Origin: an uncultured Lachnospiraceae bacterium
GTDB taxonomy: Bacteria; Bacillota; Clostridia; Lachnospirales; Lachnospiraceae
Assembly: GCA_947174615.1 (NCBI GenBank)
Contig: CAMWJQ010000288.1
Location: 1 to 5,593, forward strand
Length of the DNA: 5,593 bases
Direction: 5' to 3'
The position numbers were made by a program, and so were the translations under genes. This document shows positions 1 to 5,593 of this stretch, piece after piece. Position 1 is the first letter of the stretch. Each line of letters begins with the position of its first letter. Below the pieces are notes generated by a model, which saw nothing but the letters and a program-made list of their open reading frames with translations, did no database searches and had not been told where the DNA came from.

Positions 1-139
1 CACTCATATAGCCAATACTGCTGTTAATCATCACCAGCGTCACCAAAGCCAGCAAAAACTTAAAAACAGGTGTGAGATACAACTCGTACTTACTATAAAA
101 CTTTTTCAACTGTTCCCTAAAAACCAAAAGGTCTGTCAT
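1..139 (-). CDS. Hypothetical membrane protein, N-terminal fragment (runs off the left edge)
   Basis: An open frame starts with ATG at 139 and runs to the window edge without a stop, giving 46 codons. The start is preceded by a good Shine-Dalgarno-like stretch (GAGAGGAA on the minus strand, about 147-154). The translation begins MTDLLVFREQLKKFYSKYEL and continues with a hydrophobic segment at about residues 25-45 (VFKFLLALVTLVMINSSIGY), which looks like a membrane helix or uncleaved signal anchor. The first 20 or so residues are charged and aromatic, as expected of a cytoplasmic amphipathic helix before the first membrane span. It lies 32 bp downstream of the two-helix membrane protein gene with no terminator between them, so the two are probably co-transcribed. 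I do not recognise a named family from this fragment; a larger polytopic membrane protein is likely but the rest is outside the window. Confidence 0.75.
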   Translation of the reverse strand, partial: MTDLLVFREQLKKFYSKYELYLTPVFKFLLALVTLVMINSSIGYMS

Positions 140-171
140 AATTATTTCCTCTCTAACCTTACTTCGAATCT

Positions 172-570
172 CTATCTTTTCGTCTCCCGCTCATACAGGT
201 AGGCGAGCTTCTTGAGATTATTGTAATATGTTTTAAGGCTCTTTTTCGCCCTCGTATACCGATAGGTATAAACGCCATATGAAATAACCGCATACCCCAC
301 TGTAAAGATCAGATAATAAATAATCACTGATTTTGCAAACTCCAGCAGGTCCATCTTGTAGATGTCCGCCATAAACACTTCAAAATCGTATAAGATAAAC
401 ATTGCAAATATGAGAATATACGCAATTGTCGCACTGACCACAGACTTGATGACCTGCAAGCCGATATAATCCCCTCGGAAATAATTTCCGATGGCAACAT
501 TCCTTCTTCCCTCTTTGGCTTCATAACATGCCATCCGAGTCATCAGTCTTACTCTTTCTTCATTTAACAT
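172..570 (-). CDS. Hypothetical two-helix membrane protein (132 aa)
   Basis: This complete gene starts with ATG at 570, after a GAAGGA ribosome binding site at 579-584, and stops with TAG at 172. The protein has a charged N-terminal region (residues 1-38, beginning MLNEERVRLMTRMACYEAKE), a first hydrophobic helix at about 40-62, a short acidic loop with several Asp and Glu residues (62-77), and a second hydrophobic helix at about 82-103. The tail (104-132) is strongly basic and likely helical (RYTRAKKSLKTYYNNLKKLA), which suits a cytoplasmic end. By the positive-inside rule both termini would be cytoplasmic with a short outside loop. There is no cleavable signal peptide and no catalytic motif. 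It follows the yvyF-like gene by 49 bp and precedes another membrane protein gene by 32 bp. I do not know its function; a link to the flagellum or cell envelope is only a guess from its neighbours. Confidence 0.85.
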   Translation of the reverse strand: MLNEERVRLMTRMACYEAKEGRRNVAIGNYFRGDYIGLQVIKSVVSATIAYILIFAMFILYDFEVFMADIYKMDLLEFAKSVIIYYLIFTVGYAVISYGVYTYRYTRAKKSLKTYYNNLKKLAYLYERETKR

Positions 571-619
571 AATCTTTTTCCTTCAGCAATTCTATTCGCG
601 CACTTTCAGTCAAGGTCTC

Positions 620-1030
620 TTATCTGTCTAAGAAACGCATCTTGTTTCCTGACGGCTGCGTCTTTTTCGGCTCCGCATGGACTGCCTTTGGCTTCTCCAT
701 AACACTAGACAGATTGTTGGTCATCTCCCGCTTGCACTTATCGCAGTACTTTCCAGAGCGGATCATCTCACCACAGTTTTCACATGGGATCTTCACTGGG
801 GAATCTGCCGTAAACTCTAATCGTTCTTCCCGAATCCACTGCTGAATCTGATTTGGCTCGATTTCGCACGCTTCCGAAACATCCTTGATGCCTGCTGTGC
901 GGTTTTCACGGATGTATTTCTTTACCTCCTGAAACTTCTCCTCAAGCTTCTCCCGGCAGGCAGGACAGATTGGTACGCCCATGATGTGATTAAAAAGTTT
1001 TCCACATTTTCTGCAATTCCTTACGTTCAT
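620..1030 (-). CDS. yvyF: YvyF-like flagellar operon protein (zinc ribbon - HTH - zinc ribbon)
   Basis: The 136-residue product matches the Firmicutes family called flagellar operon protein TIGR03826, with B. subtilis YvyF as the reference member of similar length. An N-terminal ribbon has CxxC pairs at Cys6/Cys9 and Cys22/Cys25. A central segment (about 44-73, containing DVSEACEIEPNQIQQWIREE) reads as a MerR-like helix-turn-helix. A second ribbon follows with Cys83/Cys86 and Cys96/Cys99, then a basic, probably disordered tail (100-136). These features suggest a small zinc-stabilised DNA-binding or adaptor protein, but its biochemical role is not established. The ATG at 1030 has a strong GGAGGG site close upstream (1036-1043). 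It lies 27 bp after comF, as yvyF follows comFC in B. subtilis, where flgM, flgN, flgK and flgL come next. Here the next genes are membrane proteins instead. The family assignment is firm; the function is inferred from context. Confidence 0.9.
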   Translation of the reverse strand: MNVRNCRKCGKLFNHIMGVPICPACREKLEEKFQEVKKYIRENRTAGIKDVSEACEIEPNQIQQWIREERLEFTADSPVKIPCENCGEMIRSGKYCDKCKREMTNNLSSVMEKPKAVHAEPKKTQPSGNKMRFLDR

Positions 1031-1057
1031 AGAAATCCCTCCACTTAAATTTTATTC

Positions 1058-1789
1058 CTACATTCCCTCTCCGATGCAGAGTGCAATGAAATAAACCGAC
1101 TTCACTCCATGCCGCTTCAGCTCCAAAGCAACAGCATCCAAGGTACTACCCGTCGTATAAATATCGTCTATAAGGATAGTTTTATTTAATTTTACAACAT
1201 TTGTGCTAATATTGAAAGCCTTTTTCAAATTATTTTGTCTTTCCTGCAGGGCAAGCTCCTTCTGCGGCGCTGTTTTGCGGGTTCGCTTTACCAGTTTCTC
1301 ATACATCGGTATCCCTGTAATCCTTGACAGCTCTGCCGCGATAAGCTCTGCCTGATTGTACCCGCGCTGTCTGAGTCTCGACCTGTGGACGGGCACCGGA
1401 ATCATCGCATCGGCATTCATCAGCCGGATCTCCTGAGAAAGCCGCCTGTAAAGATCCTGTGCATAAAAGGCTGCATACTCGCATCTTCTGCCATATTTAA
1501 AACGGTAAATACTTTTTTTCATGCTCTGGTAATCATAGAGCGCATAACCATAGTCATAGACATGCCTGCGCCGCAGACAATCCACGCAAAACTCCCGTTC
1601 TTCTCCCATGAGCTGCTTCCCGCAGCGCCTGCACCGCGGCTCTGTAATATACTGCGGCTTTGAAACACACGCTCTGCAAATCAGTCCCTCCCCTGCCGGT
1701 ACGATTGCATCACACACAGGACACCTTCGCGGAAAGACCACATTGATCAGCGACTCCCTCAGCCTAAATCCTGCTTCATAATCTCGCAT
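1058..1789 (-). CDS. comF: ComF family protein (ComFC-like phosphoribosyltransferase fold)
   Basis: The 243-residue protein has the two-part ComF layout. The N-terminal zinc-binding part carries eight cysteines in CxxC pairs (23/26, 38/41, 53/56, 68/71), beginning with the typical FPRRCPVC. The C-terminal part is a type I phosphoribosyltransferase fold, with the family motif IPVPVHRSRLRQRGYNQAE at 130-148 and the PRPP-loop sequence ILIDDIYTTGST at 205-216. ComFC/ComF proteins are needed for DNA uptake in competent bacteria, acting in the cytoplasm with ComFA at the step of single-strand import; related proteins (GntX) are found in non-competent species, and no enzymatic reaction is firmly known. 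The ATG at 1789 lies inside recD2, overlapping its 3' end by 31 nt, and has an AAGGGA-type site at 1794-1801, so translational coupling to recD2 is likely. No other competence gene is in view, so actual transformability cannot be judged. Confidence 0.94.
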   Translation of the reverse strand: MRDYEAGFRLRESLINVVFPRRCPVCDAIVPAGEGLICRACVSKPQYITEPRCRRCGKQLMGEEREFCVDCLRRRHVYDYGYALYDYQSMKKSIYRFKYGRRCEYAAFYAQDLYRRLSQEIRLMNADAMIPVPVHRSRLRQRGYNQAELIAAELSRITGIPMYEKLVKRTRKTAPQKELALQERQNNLKKAFNISTNVVKLNKTILIDDIYTTGSTLDAVALELKRHGVKSVYFIALCIGEGM

Positions 1790-4011
1790 ATTCTTTCCCT
1801 TAACCCTGTATATCGTTTCTGTTCACTCTCGTTTGCAATCATCTGGTTTACCGTCTCCTTGCTGCCTAGTATTGTCACACAGCTTTTCGCCCTTGTAACT
1901 CCCGTGTAGAGCAGATTGCGGTTCAAAAGCATTTTGGGTCCTGTGAGCAGCGGCATGATTACCGCCGGGTATTCACTGCCCTGCGACTTGTGTATAGTGA
2001 GTGCATAGGCAAGCTCAAGCTCATCCAGTCCAGTCATGGCATACGTGACCCTTCTGAGATCATCATATTCTACCACCACGGTCTTTGCCGTCTCATTAAT
2101 CTCTTTTATAATGCCCACATCCCCGTTAAATACCCCCTGTCCGCTATCCACCACAATCCCATATTTACTGAGAATCTCCCACTCAAGCTGATAGTTATTT
2201 TTTATCTGCATCACCTTATCGCCGAGGCGAAATATACCGTCACCGTGTACCAGCTCAAGCTTTTCCGGCGTCGGCGGATTCAGATACTGCTGCAGGATGC
2301 CGTTGAGGGTCTCCACGCCAAGCGCACCCTTGCGCATCGGGGTGAGCACCTGAATGTCATACATTCCCGATTGCACGTACTTCGGCAGCTTTTCAGTGAT
2401 AAGCAGTATCATATGCTTGTAGATCACATTGACATTATCGCGCTCCAAAAAGAAAAAATCCCTGCTTTTGTTATCAAGCTTGATCGGCTTCCCTTCATTG
2501 ATATTGTGTGCATTGACCACAATATCACTCTCTCCCGCCTGACGGAAAATTTTCGACAGCCCGACGGTAGCGATGCAGCCGCTCTCCATCAGGTCTTTGA
2601 GCACCTGCCCTGGTCCGACAGAGGGAAGCTGGTTCCTGTCTCCGACCATCACCAGCCTTGTCCCCGGCGCAACTGCCTTTAACAATGCCTGAAACAAATG
2701 AATATCCACCATCGACATCTCGTCGATAATCACCACATCCGCCTCCAACGGATTGAGTTCATTCTTTTCAAAGTGCACTGCCGCTGCTCTGTCATCTGAC
2801 ATATTGCCGTTGAGCTCTAACAGCCGATGGATTGTCTTTGCCTCAAATCCAGTCGCTTCTGTCATGCGCTTCGCTGCCCTCCCAGTGGGCGCTGCCAGAA
2901 AAATGTCCATGCCCTCCTGCTCAAAGAAACGAATAATCATATTGATCGTGGTCGTCTTACCCGTACCAGGTCCTCCCGACAGGATAAAGATACCATTCTG
3001 CACCGCCTCTGTCACTGCTCTGCGCTGTAACGTATCCAGCTGCATCTGGCTGGCATCCTCCATCTTCCGGATTTTGTTCTCAAGACGCTCCAGCTCAGCT
3101 TTTGTAAAACGCTCTGCCCCATCAAACGCCTGCTGAAGCTCATACAACATTCTGGCACAGTTGAGCTCTGCATAGTAATAGCTCATGCCATAGATGCATC
3201 GAACAGACTCCACTTCCTTGATCACAAGTTTTTTATCTATCGCAAGATTTGCAAGCTGCGGCGCAATCTGCTCTGCCGTCAATCCAAGCAGCCCGGCAGC
3301 CCTCTCCAGAAGAAGCTCCTCAGGCAGATAGACATGTCCCTCTGTCCCTGCCTGAATCAGCGTGTACAGCAGCCCGCTTCGAATCCTATAGTCTGAATCT
3401 GTGTGAATCCCAATGCGCGATGCAATCTCATCTGCGATACGAAACCCAATTCCCGTGATATCCTCCGCCAGTTTATACGGATTCTCCTGCATGAGCTTAT
3501 ACAGCTTGATACCGTACTGTTTATAGATTCTAAGCGCCATCGTATTTGAAATGCCATAGTTCTGCAGAAAAATCATGGCGTCCCTCGCATCCTTCTTCTC
3601 CTCAACCTGTTCTGCAATCTCACGCGCCTTACGGCTGCTGATTCCCTTGACCTCCGCAAGACGATGCGGCTCCTCCTCGATGATCCGAAATGTATCATCC
3701 CCAAAATGCCGCACAATGCGGGCTGCAAGCGCCGCACCAACCCCCTTGATGGCGCCAGAACCAAGATAGCGCTCCATGGCAGCCTTGTCCTCCGGCGCTG
3801 TCACACAGAACTGCTCCACACGGAACTGTGTCCCATATACCGCATGTTCGACATAGGTTCCCTCAGCCTCAATGCTCTCCCCCTCTTCCAGATTTGTAAA
3901 AGTTCCGGTGCAGGTAATCTCCAGCTGTTCTGCTTTGAGATTGATCACCCCATAACCATTCTCAGGATTCTTATATATAATATGTTCTACAAACCCCTTT
4001 AGTTTCTCCAA
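1759..4011 (-). CDS. recD2: RecD2-type ATP-dependent DNA helicase (SF1B)
   Basis: The product is a RecD-like helicase of the RecD2 class, found in bacteria without requiring RecBC; characterised members unwind DNA 5' to 3' and take part in repair and replication-fork maintenance. Numbered from the TTG start (750 aa, usual for the family), residues about 4-80 form an OB-like N-terminal domain (GFVEHIIYKNPENGYGVINL), and 84-200 carry helix-hairpin-helix repeats (GAIKGVGAALAARIV, ITGIGFRIADEIASRIG). The helicase core follows: Walker A GGPGTGKT at 346-353, motif Ia APTGRAAKR at 374-382, Walker B IDEMSMVD with Asp430/Glu431, motif III GDRNQLP at 457-463, motif IV KIFRQ at 487-491, HKSQGSEY at 674-681 and the arginine-bearing TGVTRAK near 707. 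All key residues are present. The frame stays open up to an ATG at 4050, but that codon sits in a terminator loop and has no ribosome site; TTG at 4011 has GGAGGAG seven bases upstream and starts at the family's usual LEKLKGFVE sequence. It precedes and overlaps comF. Confidence 0.95.
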   Translation of the reverse strand: MEKLKGFVEHIIYKNPENGYGVINLKAEQLEITCTGTFTNLEEGESIEAEGTYVEHAVYGTQFRVEQFCVTAPEDKAAMERYLGSGAIKGVGAALAARIVRHFGDDTFRIIEEEPHRLAEVKGISSRKAREIAEQVEEKKDARDAMIFLQNYGISNTMALRIYKQYGIKLYKLMQENPYKLAEDITGIGFRIADEIASRIGIHTDSDYRIRSGLLYTLIQAGTEGHVYLPEELLLERAAGLLGLTAEQIAPQLANLAIDKKLVIKEVESVRCIYGMSYYYAELNCARMLYELQQAFDGAERFTKAELERLENKIRKMEDASQMQLDTLQRRAVTEAVQNGIFILSGGPGTGKTTTINMIIRFFEQEGMDIFLAAPTGRAAKRMTEATGFEAKTIHRLLELNGNMSDDRAAAVHFEKNELNPLEADVVIIDEMSMVDIHLFQALLKAVAPGTRLVMVGDRNQLPSVGPGQVLKDLMESGCIATVGLSKIFRQAGESDIVVNAHNINEGKPIKLDNKSRDFFFLERDNVNVIYKHMILLITEKLPKYVQSGMYDIQVLTPMRKGALGVETLNGILQQYLNPPTPEKLELVHGDGIFRLGDKVMQIKNNYQLEWEILSKYGIVVDSGQGVFNGDVGIIKEINETAKTVVVEYDDLRRVTYAMTGLDELELAYALTIHKSQGSEYPAVIMPLLTGPKMLLNRNLLYTGVTRAKSCVTILGSKETVNQMIANESEQKRYTGLRERICEIMKQDLG

Positions 4012-4018
4012 GATGCCG

Positions 4019-4025
4019 CTCCTCC
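4019..4025 (-). promoter_or_regulatory. Ribosome binding site deciding the recD2 TTG start
   Basis: The minus strand reads GGAGGAG here, a near-perfect Shine-Dalgarno sequence, followed by seven bases and then TTG at 4011. No comparable purine stretch stands at the right distance before the in-frame ATG at 4050. This supports the TTG as the real recD2 start. Confidence 0.8.
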
Positions 4026-4066
4026 ATAACACAAAAGCCGACCTGTTCATTCAAACAAGGTCGGCT
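4023..4066 (-). terminator. Predicted intrinsic terminator after the rod-binding protein gene
   Basis: On the minus strand the nine bases AGCCGACCT (4058-4066) pair perfectly with AGGTCGGCT (4036-4044) across a 13-nt loop. With one bulged T, the stem can be extended inward by GTT/AAC pairs to a GAAT tetraloop. It is followed at once by TTTTGTGTTA (4027-4036), an imperfect T-tract. The plus-strand side of the hairpin has a weaker T-run, so the direction fits the minus-strand genes. It sits 22 bp after the rod-binding protein stop codon and just upstream of the recD2 ribosome binding site. The interrupted T-tract suggests termination may be partial, which would let some transcripts continue into recD2. 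Confidence 0.8.
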
Positions 4067-4076
4067 GCCTTTCTAT

Positions 4077-4096
4077 GTTTATTCCGGTTTATTCCG
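4077..4096. repeat. Perfect 10-bp tandem duplication across the flgJ-like stop codon
   Basis: The plus strand reads GTTTATTCCG twice in a row (4077-4086 and 4087-4096). On the coding strand this places CGGAATAAAC directly before a second CGGAATAAAC, the first copy supplying the TAA stop at 4089-4091. The sequence alone does not show a function; a small slippage duplication is the simplest explanation. Confidence 0.7.
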
Positions 4097-4481
4097 CTAA
4101 AAGCTCCTCTGGCTGCACTACACCGATGCCATAGTTGCGTTTCATCTGCTCATACAGCGTATTTGCCAGACCAAGTCCGTCACCATCCGTCACCTGACTG
4201 CACAGCTCCTGCACCGCAAAATCCTTAAAATAGTCTACCATCTTCGACGCATATCCATCTTCTTTATCATCCGAGAAAACTTTCGCCGTCTTCATCATTG
4301 AATTAAAGACCTGCTCCACAAAATAGGACTCAAACTCCTTGCACGCCTCTTTCAGCTCCTTCTCATCCGCCGAGTCGCTGCTGTTTGACAACTTATTCTG
4401 CAAGGCATCTGCTTTGTTCTTGGAAGCCTGACTCGTCATCATATAATCTGCATATGTAGATCCTACACCACCGATATCCAT
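4089..4481 (-). CDS. flgJ: Rod-binding protein (FlgJ N-terminal domain family, no muramidase domain)
   Basis: The 130-residue product has a short polar N-terminal region (1-40) and then a rod-binding domain of the FlgJ N-terminal type from about residue 43 to 120, recognisable by LKEACKEFESYFVEQVFNSM, the mid-domain YASKMVDYFKDFAVQEL and the ending GLGLANTLYEQMKR. In proteobacteria FlgJ caps the growing rod through this domain and cuts peptidoglycan with a C-terminal glucosaminidase; here the gene ends after the first domain, so any wall-cutting activity must come from another protein. This short form is common in Firmicutes and is not a truncation: start, stop and ribosome site (AGGAGG at 4491-4496, nine bases before ATG 4481) are all intact. 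It begins 17 bp after flgG, in the same transcription unit, and is followed by a terminator. It carries no signal peptide and would reach the rod through the flagellar export apparatus. Confidence 0.92.
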   Translation of the reverse strand: MDIGGVGSTYADYMMTSQASKNKADALQNKLSNSSDSADEKELKEACKEFESYFVEQVFNSMMKTAKVFSDDKEDGYASKMVDYFKDFAVQELCSQVTDGDGLGLANTLYEQMKRNYGIGVVQPEELLAE

Positions 4482-4498
4482 ATCCCGTTACCTCCTGC

Positions 4499-5320
4499 TT
4501 ATCTCTTCAGTTGGTTTGCCTGCTGAAGCATCTCATCTGAGGTCGTAATAACTTTGGAATTCACCTCATACGCCCTCTGTGCCACGATCAGATTGACCAT
4601 CTCGTCGGCAATTTGTACATTTGAGCCTTCCAAGTACCCTTGAATCATCTTCGTTTTGGTCAAATTTTCATTTTCTGCCTCATTCATCGGCTCGCCGCTT
4701 GCTGCGGTCTCAGAGAACAAGCTGTCGCCCTCTCTGTACAAACCTGCCGGATTGTTAAACTGCCACAGTCCGATCTGGATATCCAGACTCTGCGGTACAC
4801 CTCTCTCATCCGGATAATACAGCGTACTGTCATTGCGGCCGACTGTAATCTTGCTGGCAACAATATCATCATCCTCAAGAATGATCGGCTCTCCCTCCGA
4901 GTCAAGCACCGGCAGACCGTCTGTTGTCTCCAATGTCAGTCCCTCCGGTCCCACCGCAAACACAAAATTACCGTTTCGCGTGTAGTAGGTCTCTCCATCT
5001 GCGCCCCTAATCCCAAAGAAGCCGCGTCCATTCAGCGCAAAATTCGACGCACCCGGTGTCTCTAGCAGGCTTCCGTCCGTAAAGATCGCTGTGATTGCAT
5101 TGTTGCGCACACCCAGACCTACCTCTGTACCGATGGGTTTATTCTCCCCGTTCGCGGTCGTGGTCTTTGTCTGTATTGTCTGGTATAAAAGTGATTTAAA
5201 TTCCATAACCTCCGCCTTGTATCCAGTTGTGTTTACATTGGCTAAATTATTGGAAATATTGTCTACATTTAACTGTTGTGCAATCATACCTGTTGCACCT
5301 GTCCATAATGATCGTACCAT
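4499..5320 (-). CDS. flgG: Flagellar distal rod protein FlgG
   Basis: The 273-residue protein (usual length about 260-275) is an axial protein of the rod, exported by the flagellar type III system and polymerised outside the membrane to form the drive-shaft. The N-terminus has the conserved rod/hook signature NVDNISNNLANVNTTGYK at 18-35. The LLYQTI and GTEVGLGVR stretches (44-72) correspond to the FlgG-specific segment that in Salmonella lies at residues 46-63 and keeps the rod straight; this argues for FlgG rather than FlgF or FlgE. NFALNGRGFFGI and YTRNGNFVF follow, as in all hook-basal-body proteins. The C-terminus, GSNVQIADEMVNLIVAQRAY and onward to the end, is the standard coiled-coil-forming helix. 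ATG at 5320 has AGGAGGG eight bases upstream (5329-5335). It lies 40 bp after the FlgF-type gene and 17 bp before the rod-binding protein gene. In Bacillus nomenclature the equivalent would be FlhP. Confidence 0.95.
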   Translation of the reverse strand: MVRSLWTGATGMIAQQLNVDNISNNLANVNTTGYKAEVMEFKSLLYQTIQTKTTTANGENKPIGTEVGLGVRNNAITAIFTDGSLLETPGASNFALNGRGFFGIRGADGETYYTRNGNFVFAVGPEGLTLETTDGLPVLDSEGEPIILEDDDIVASKITVGRNDSTLYYPDERGVPQSLDIQIGLWQFNNPAGLYREGDSLFSETAASGEPMNEAENENLTKTKMIQGYLEGSNVQIADEMVNLIVAQRAYEVNSKVITTSDEMLQQANQLKR

Positions 5321-5360
5321 GTATCGTTCCCTCCTACGCTATGCTTCTATTGCACTTTAC

Positions 5361-5593
5361 TTACACCTTGCTGAGCGTCATTGTCTTCTCAAGTGTATCG
5401 TCAAAAGTGGTCAGCATCTTCTGATTTGACTCATACTGTCTTGAAATCGTTATCATGTTTACCATTTCCTTGACAACGGATGCATTGGACATCTCAAGAA
5501 AGCCCTGAAAAACCTCTGTGTTCTCCGGTTCTATTTCCACCGCGCCCTCCGTAGCATCCCACATTGTCTCACCGTAATGGGTCAGATAATTGG
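5361..5593 (-). CDS. flgF: FlgF-type flagellar rod protein, C-terminal part (5' end outside the window)
   Basis: The frame is open from the right edge to TAA at 5361, giving the last 76 residues; the start of the gene is beyond the window. The end of the protein, EVFQGFLEMSNASVVKEMVN followed by MITISRQYESNQKMLTTFDD and a short tail, is the conserved C-terminal helix of the rod/hook family (compare GSNVQIADEMVNLIVAQRAY in the adjacent FlgG). Together with the N-terminal helix it forms the D0 core that packs in the axis of the rod. The position directly before flgG makes FlgF (FlhO in Bacillus naming), a proximal rod protein, the best identification, but other members (FlgC, FlgE) share this region and only the missing part would settle it. 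The in-frame ATG at 5564 is an internal methionine, since family homology continues upstream of it to the edge (residues NYLTHYGET). Confidence 0.82.
   Translation of the reverse strand, partial: NYLTHYGETMWDATEGAVEIEPENTEVFQGFLEMSNASVVKEMVNMITISRQYESNQKMLTTFDDTLEKTMTLSKV

Noticed and set aside
1031..1110. AT-rich AATAAAAT sequence before yvyF as a possible promoter -10 element
   Set aside because: No -35 element at a suitable distance and no sigma-28 type sequence was found; the 27-bp gap after comF fits simple co-transcription.
1990..2682. Plus-strand open frame of 230 codons opposite recD2
   Set aside because: It lies wholly antisense to a helicase gene with all motifs intact, has no recognisable domain, and its composition (many His, Leu, Ile) is what the complement of recD2 codons gives.
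2753..3136. Plus-strand open frame of 127 codons across the Walker A region of recD2
   Set aside because: It is the complement of conserved helicase coding sequence; Ser/Ala/Val-rich product with no family resemblance.
4013..4050. ATG at 4050 as the recD2 start
   Set aside because: It falls inside the terminator hairpin loop, lacks a ribosome binding site, and adds residues not expected in RecD2; TTG at 4011 is better supported.
4089..4481. Truncated FlgJ as a broken gene
   Set aside because: The short rod-binding-only form has intact start, stop and ribosome site and is normal in Firmicutes, so it is not a pseudogene.
4640..5065. Plus-strand open frame of 141 codons opposite flgG
   Set aside because: It is antisense to a full, conserved flgG, has no clear ribosome site, and its product resembles no known family.
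5361..5564. Separate small gene starting at ATG 5564
   Set aside because: The same frame continues open to the window edge with sequence consistent with a longer rod protein, so this is the end of a larger gene.

Overview
The window looks like a chromosomal segment of a motile, low-to-mid GC Firmicute, most likely a flagellated Lachnospiraceae (Roseburia/Butyrivibrio/Agathobacter type). This is inferred from protein character and gene order: rod proteins of the Gram-positive type, a short FlgJ-like rod-binding protein without a muramidase domain, a Firmicutes YvyF-type zinc protein next to comF, and AGGAGG-type ribosome binding sites before most genes. All genes lie on the minus strand, so the window is read from high to low coordinates. 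No tRNA, rRNA, CRISPR, insertion sequence or phage gene was seen.

In transcription order, the first block (5593-4089) is a flagellar rod module: the C-terminal end of a FlgF-type proximal rod protein, complete flgG (distal rod), and a 130-residue rod-binding protein of the FlgJ N-domain family. A hairpin with a T-rich 3' flank at 4023-4066 follows and looks like an intrinsic terminator closing or attenuating this block.

The second block (4011-620) is a DNA-processing/competence-like group: recD2 (SF1B helicase, best start TTG at 4011), comF (phosphoribosyltransferase-like competence protein, overlapping the recD2 end by 31 nt) and a yvyF-like gene (zinc ribbon, helix-turn-helix, zinc ribbon). 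The comF-yvyF junction matches the order in Bacillus subtilis (comFA-comFB-comFC-yvyF-flgM-...), with RecD2 standing where a different helicase, ComFA, stands there.

The third block (570-1) holds two small-membrane-protein genes: a complete 132-residue protein with two predicted membrane helices, and the first 46 codons of another membrane protein that runs off the left edge. I cannot name a function for either.

The genes are tightly packed: the largest gap is about 77 bp, between the rod-binding protein and recD2, and it holds the terminator. Most of the window is ordinary core genome. The points worth a second look are the recD2 start and terminator arrangement, the recD2-comF-yvyF linkage, and the uncharacterised membrane pair.
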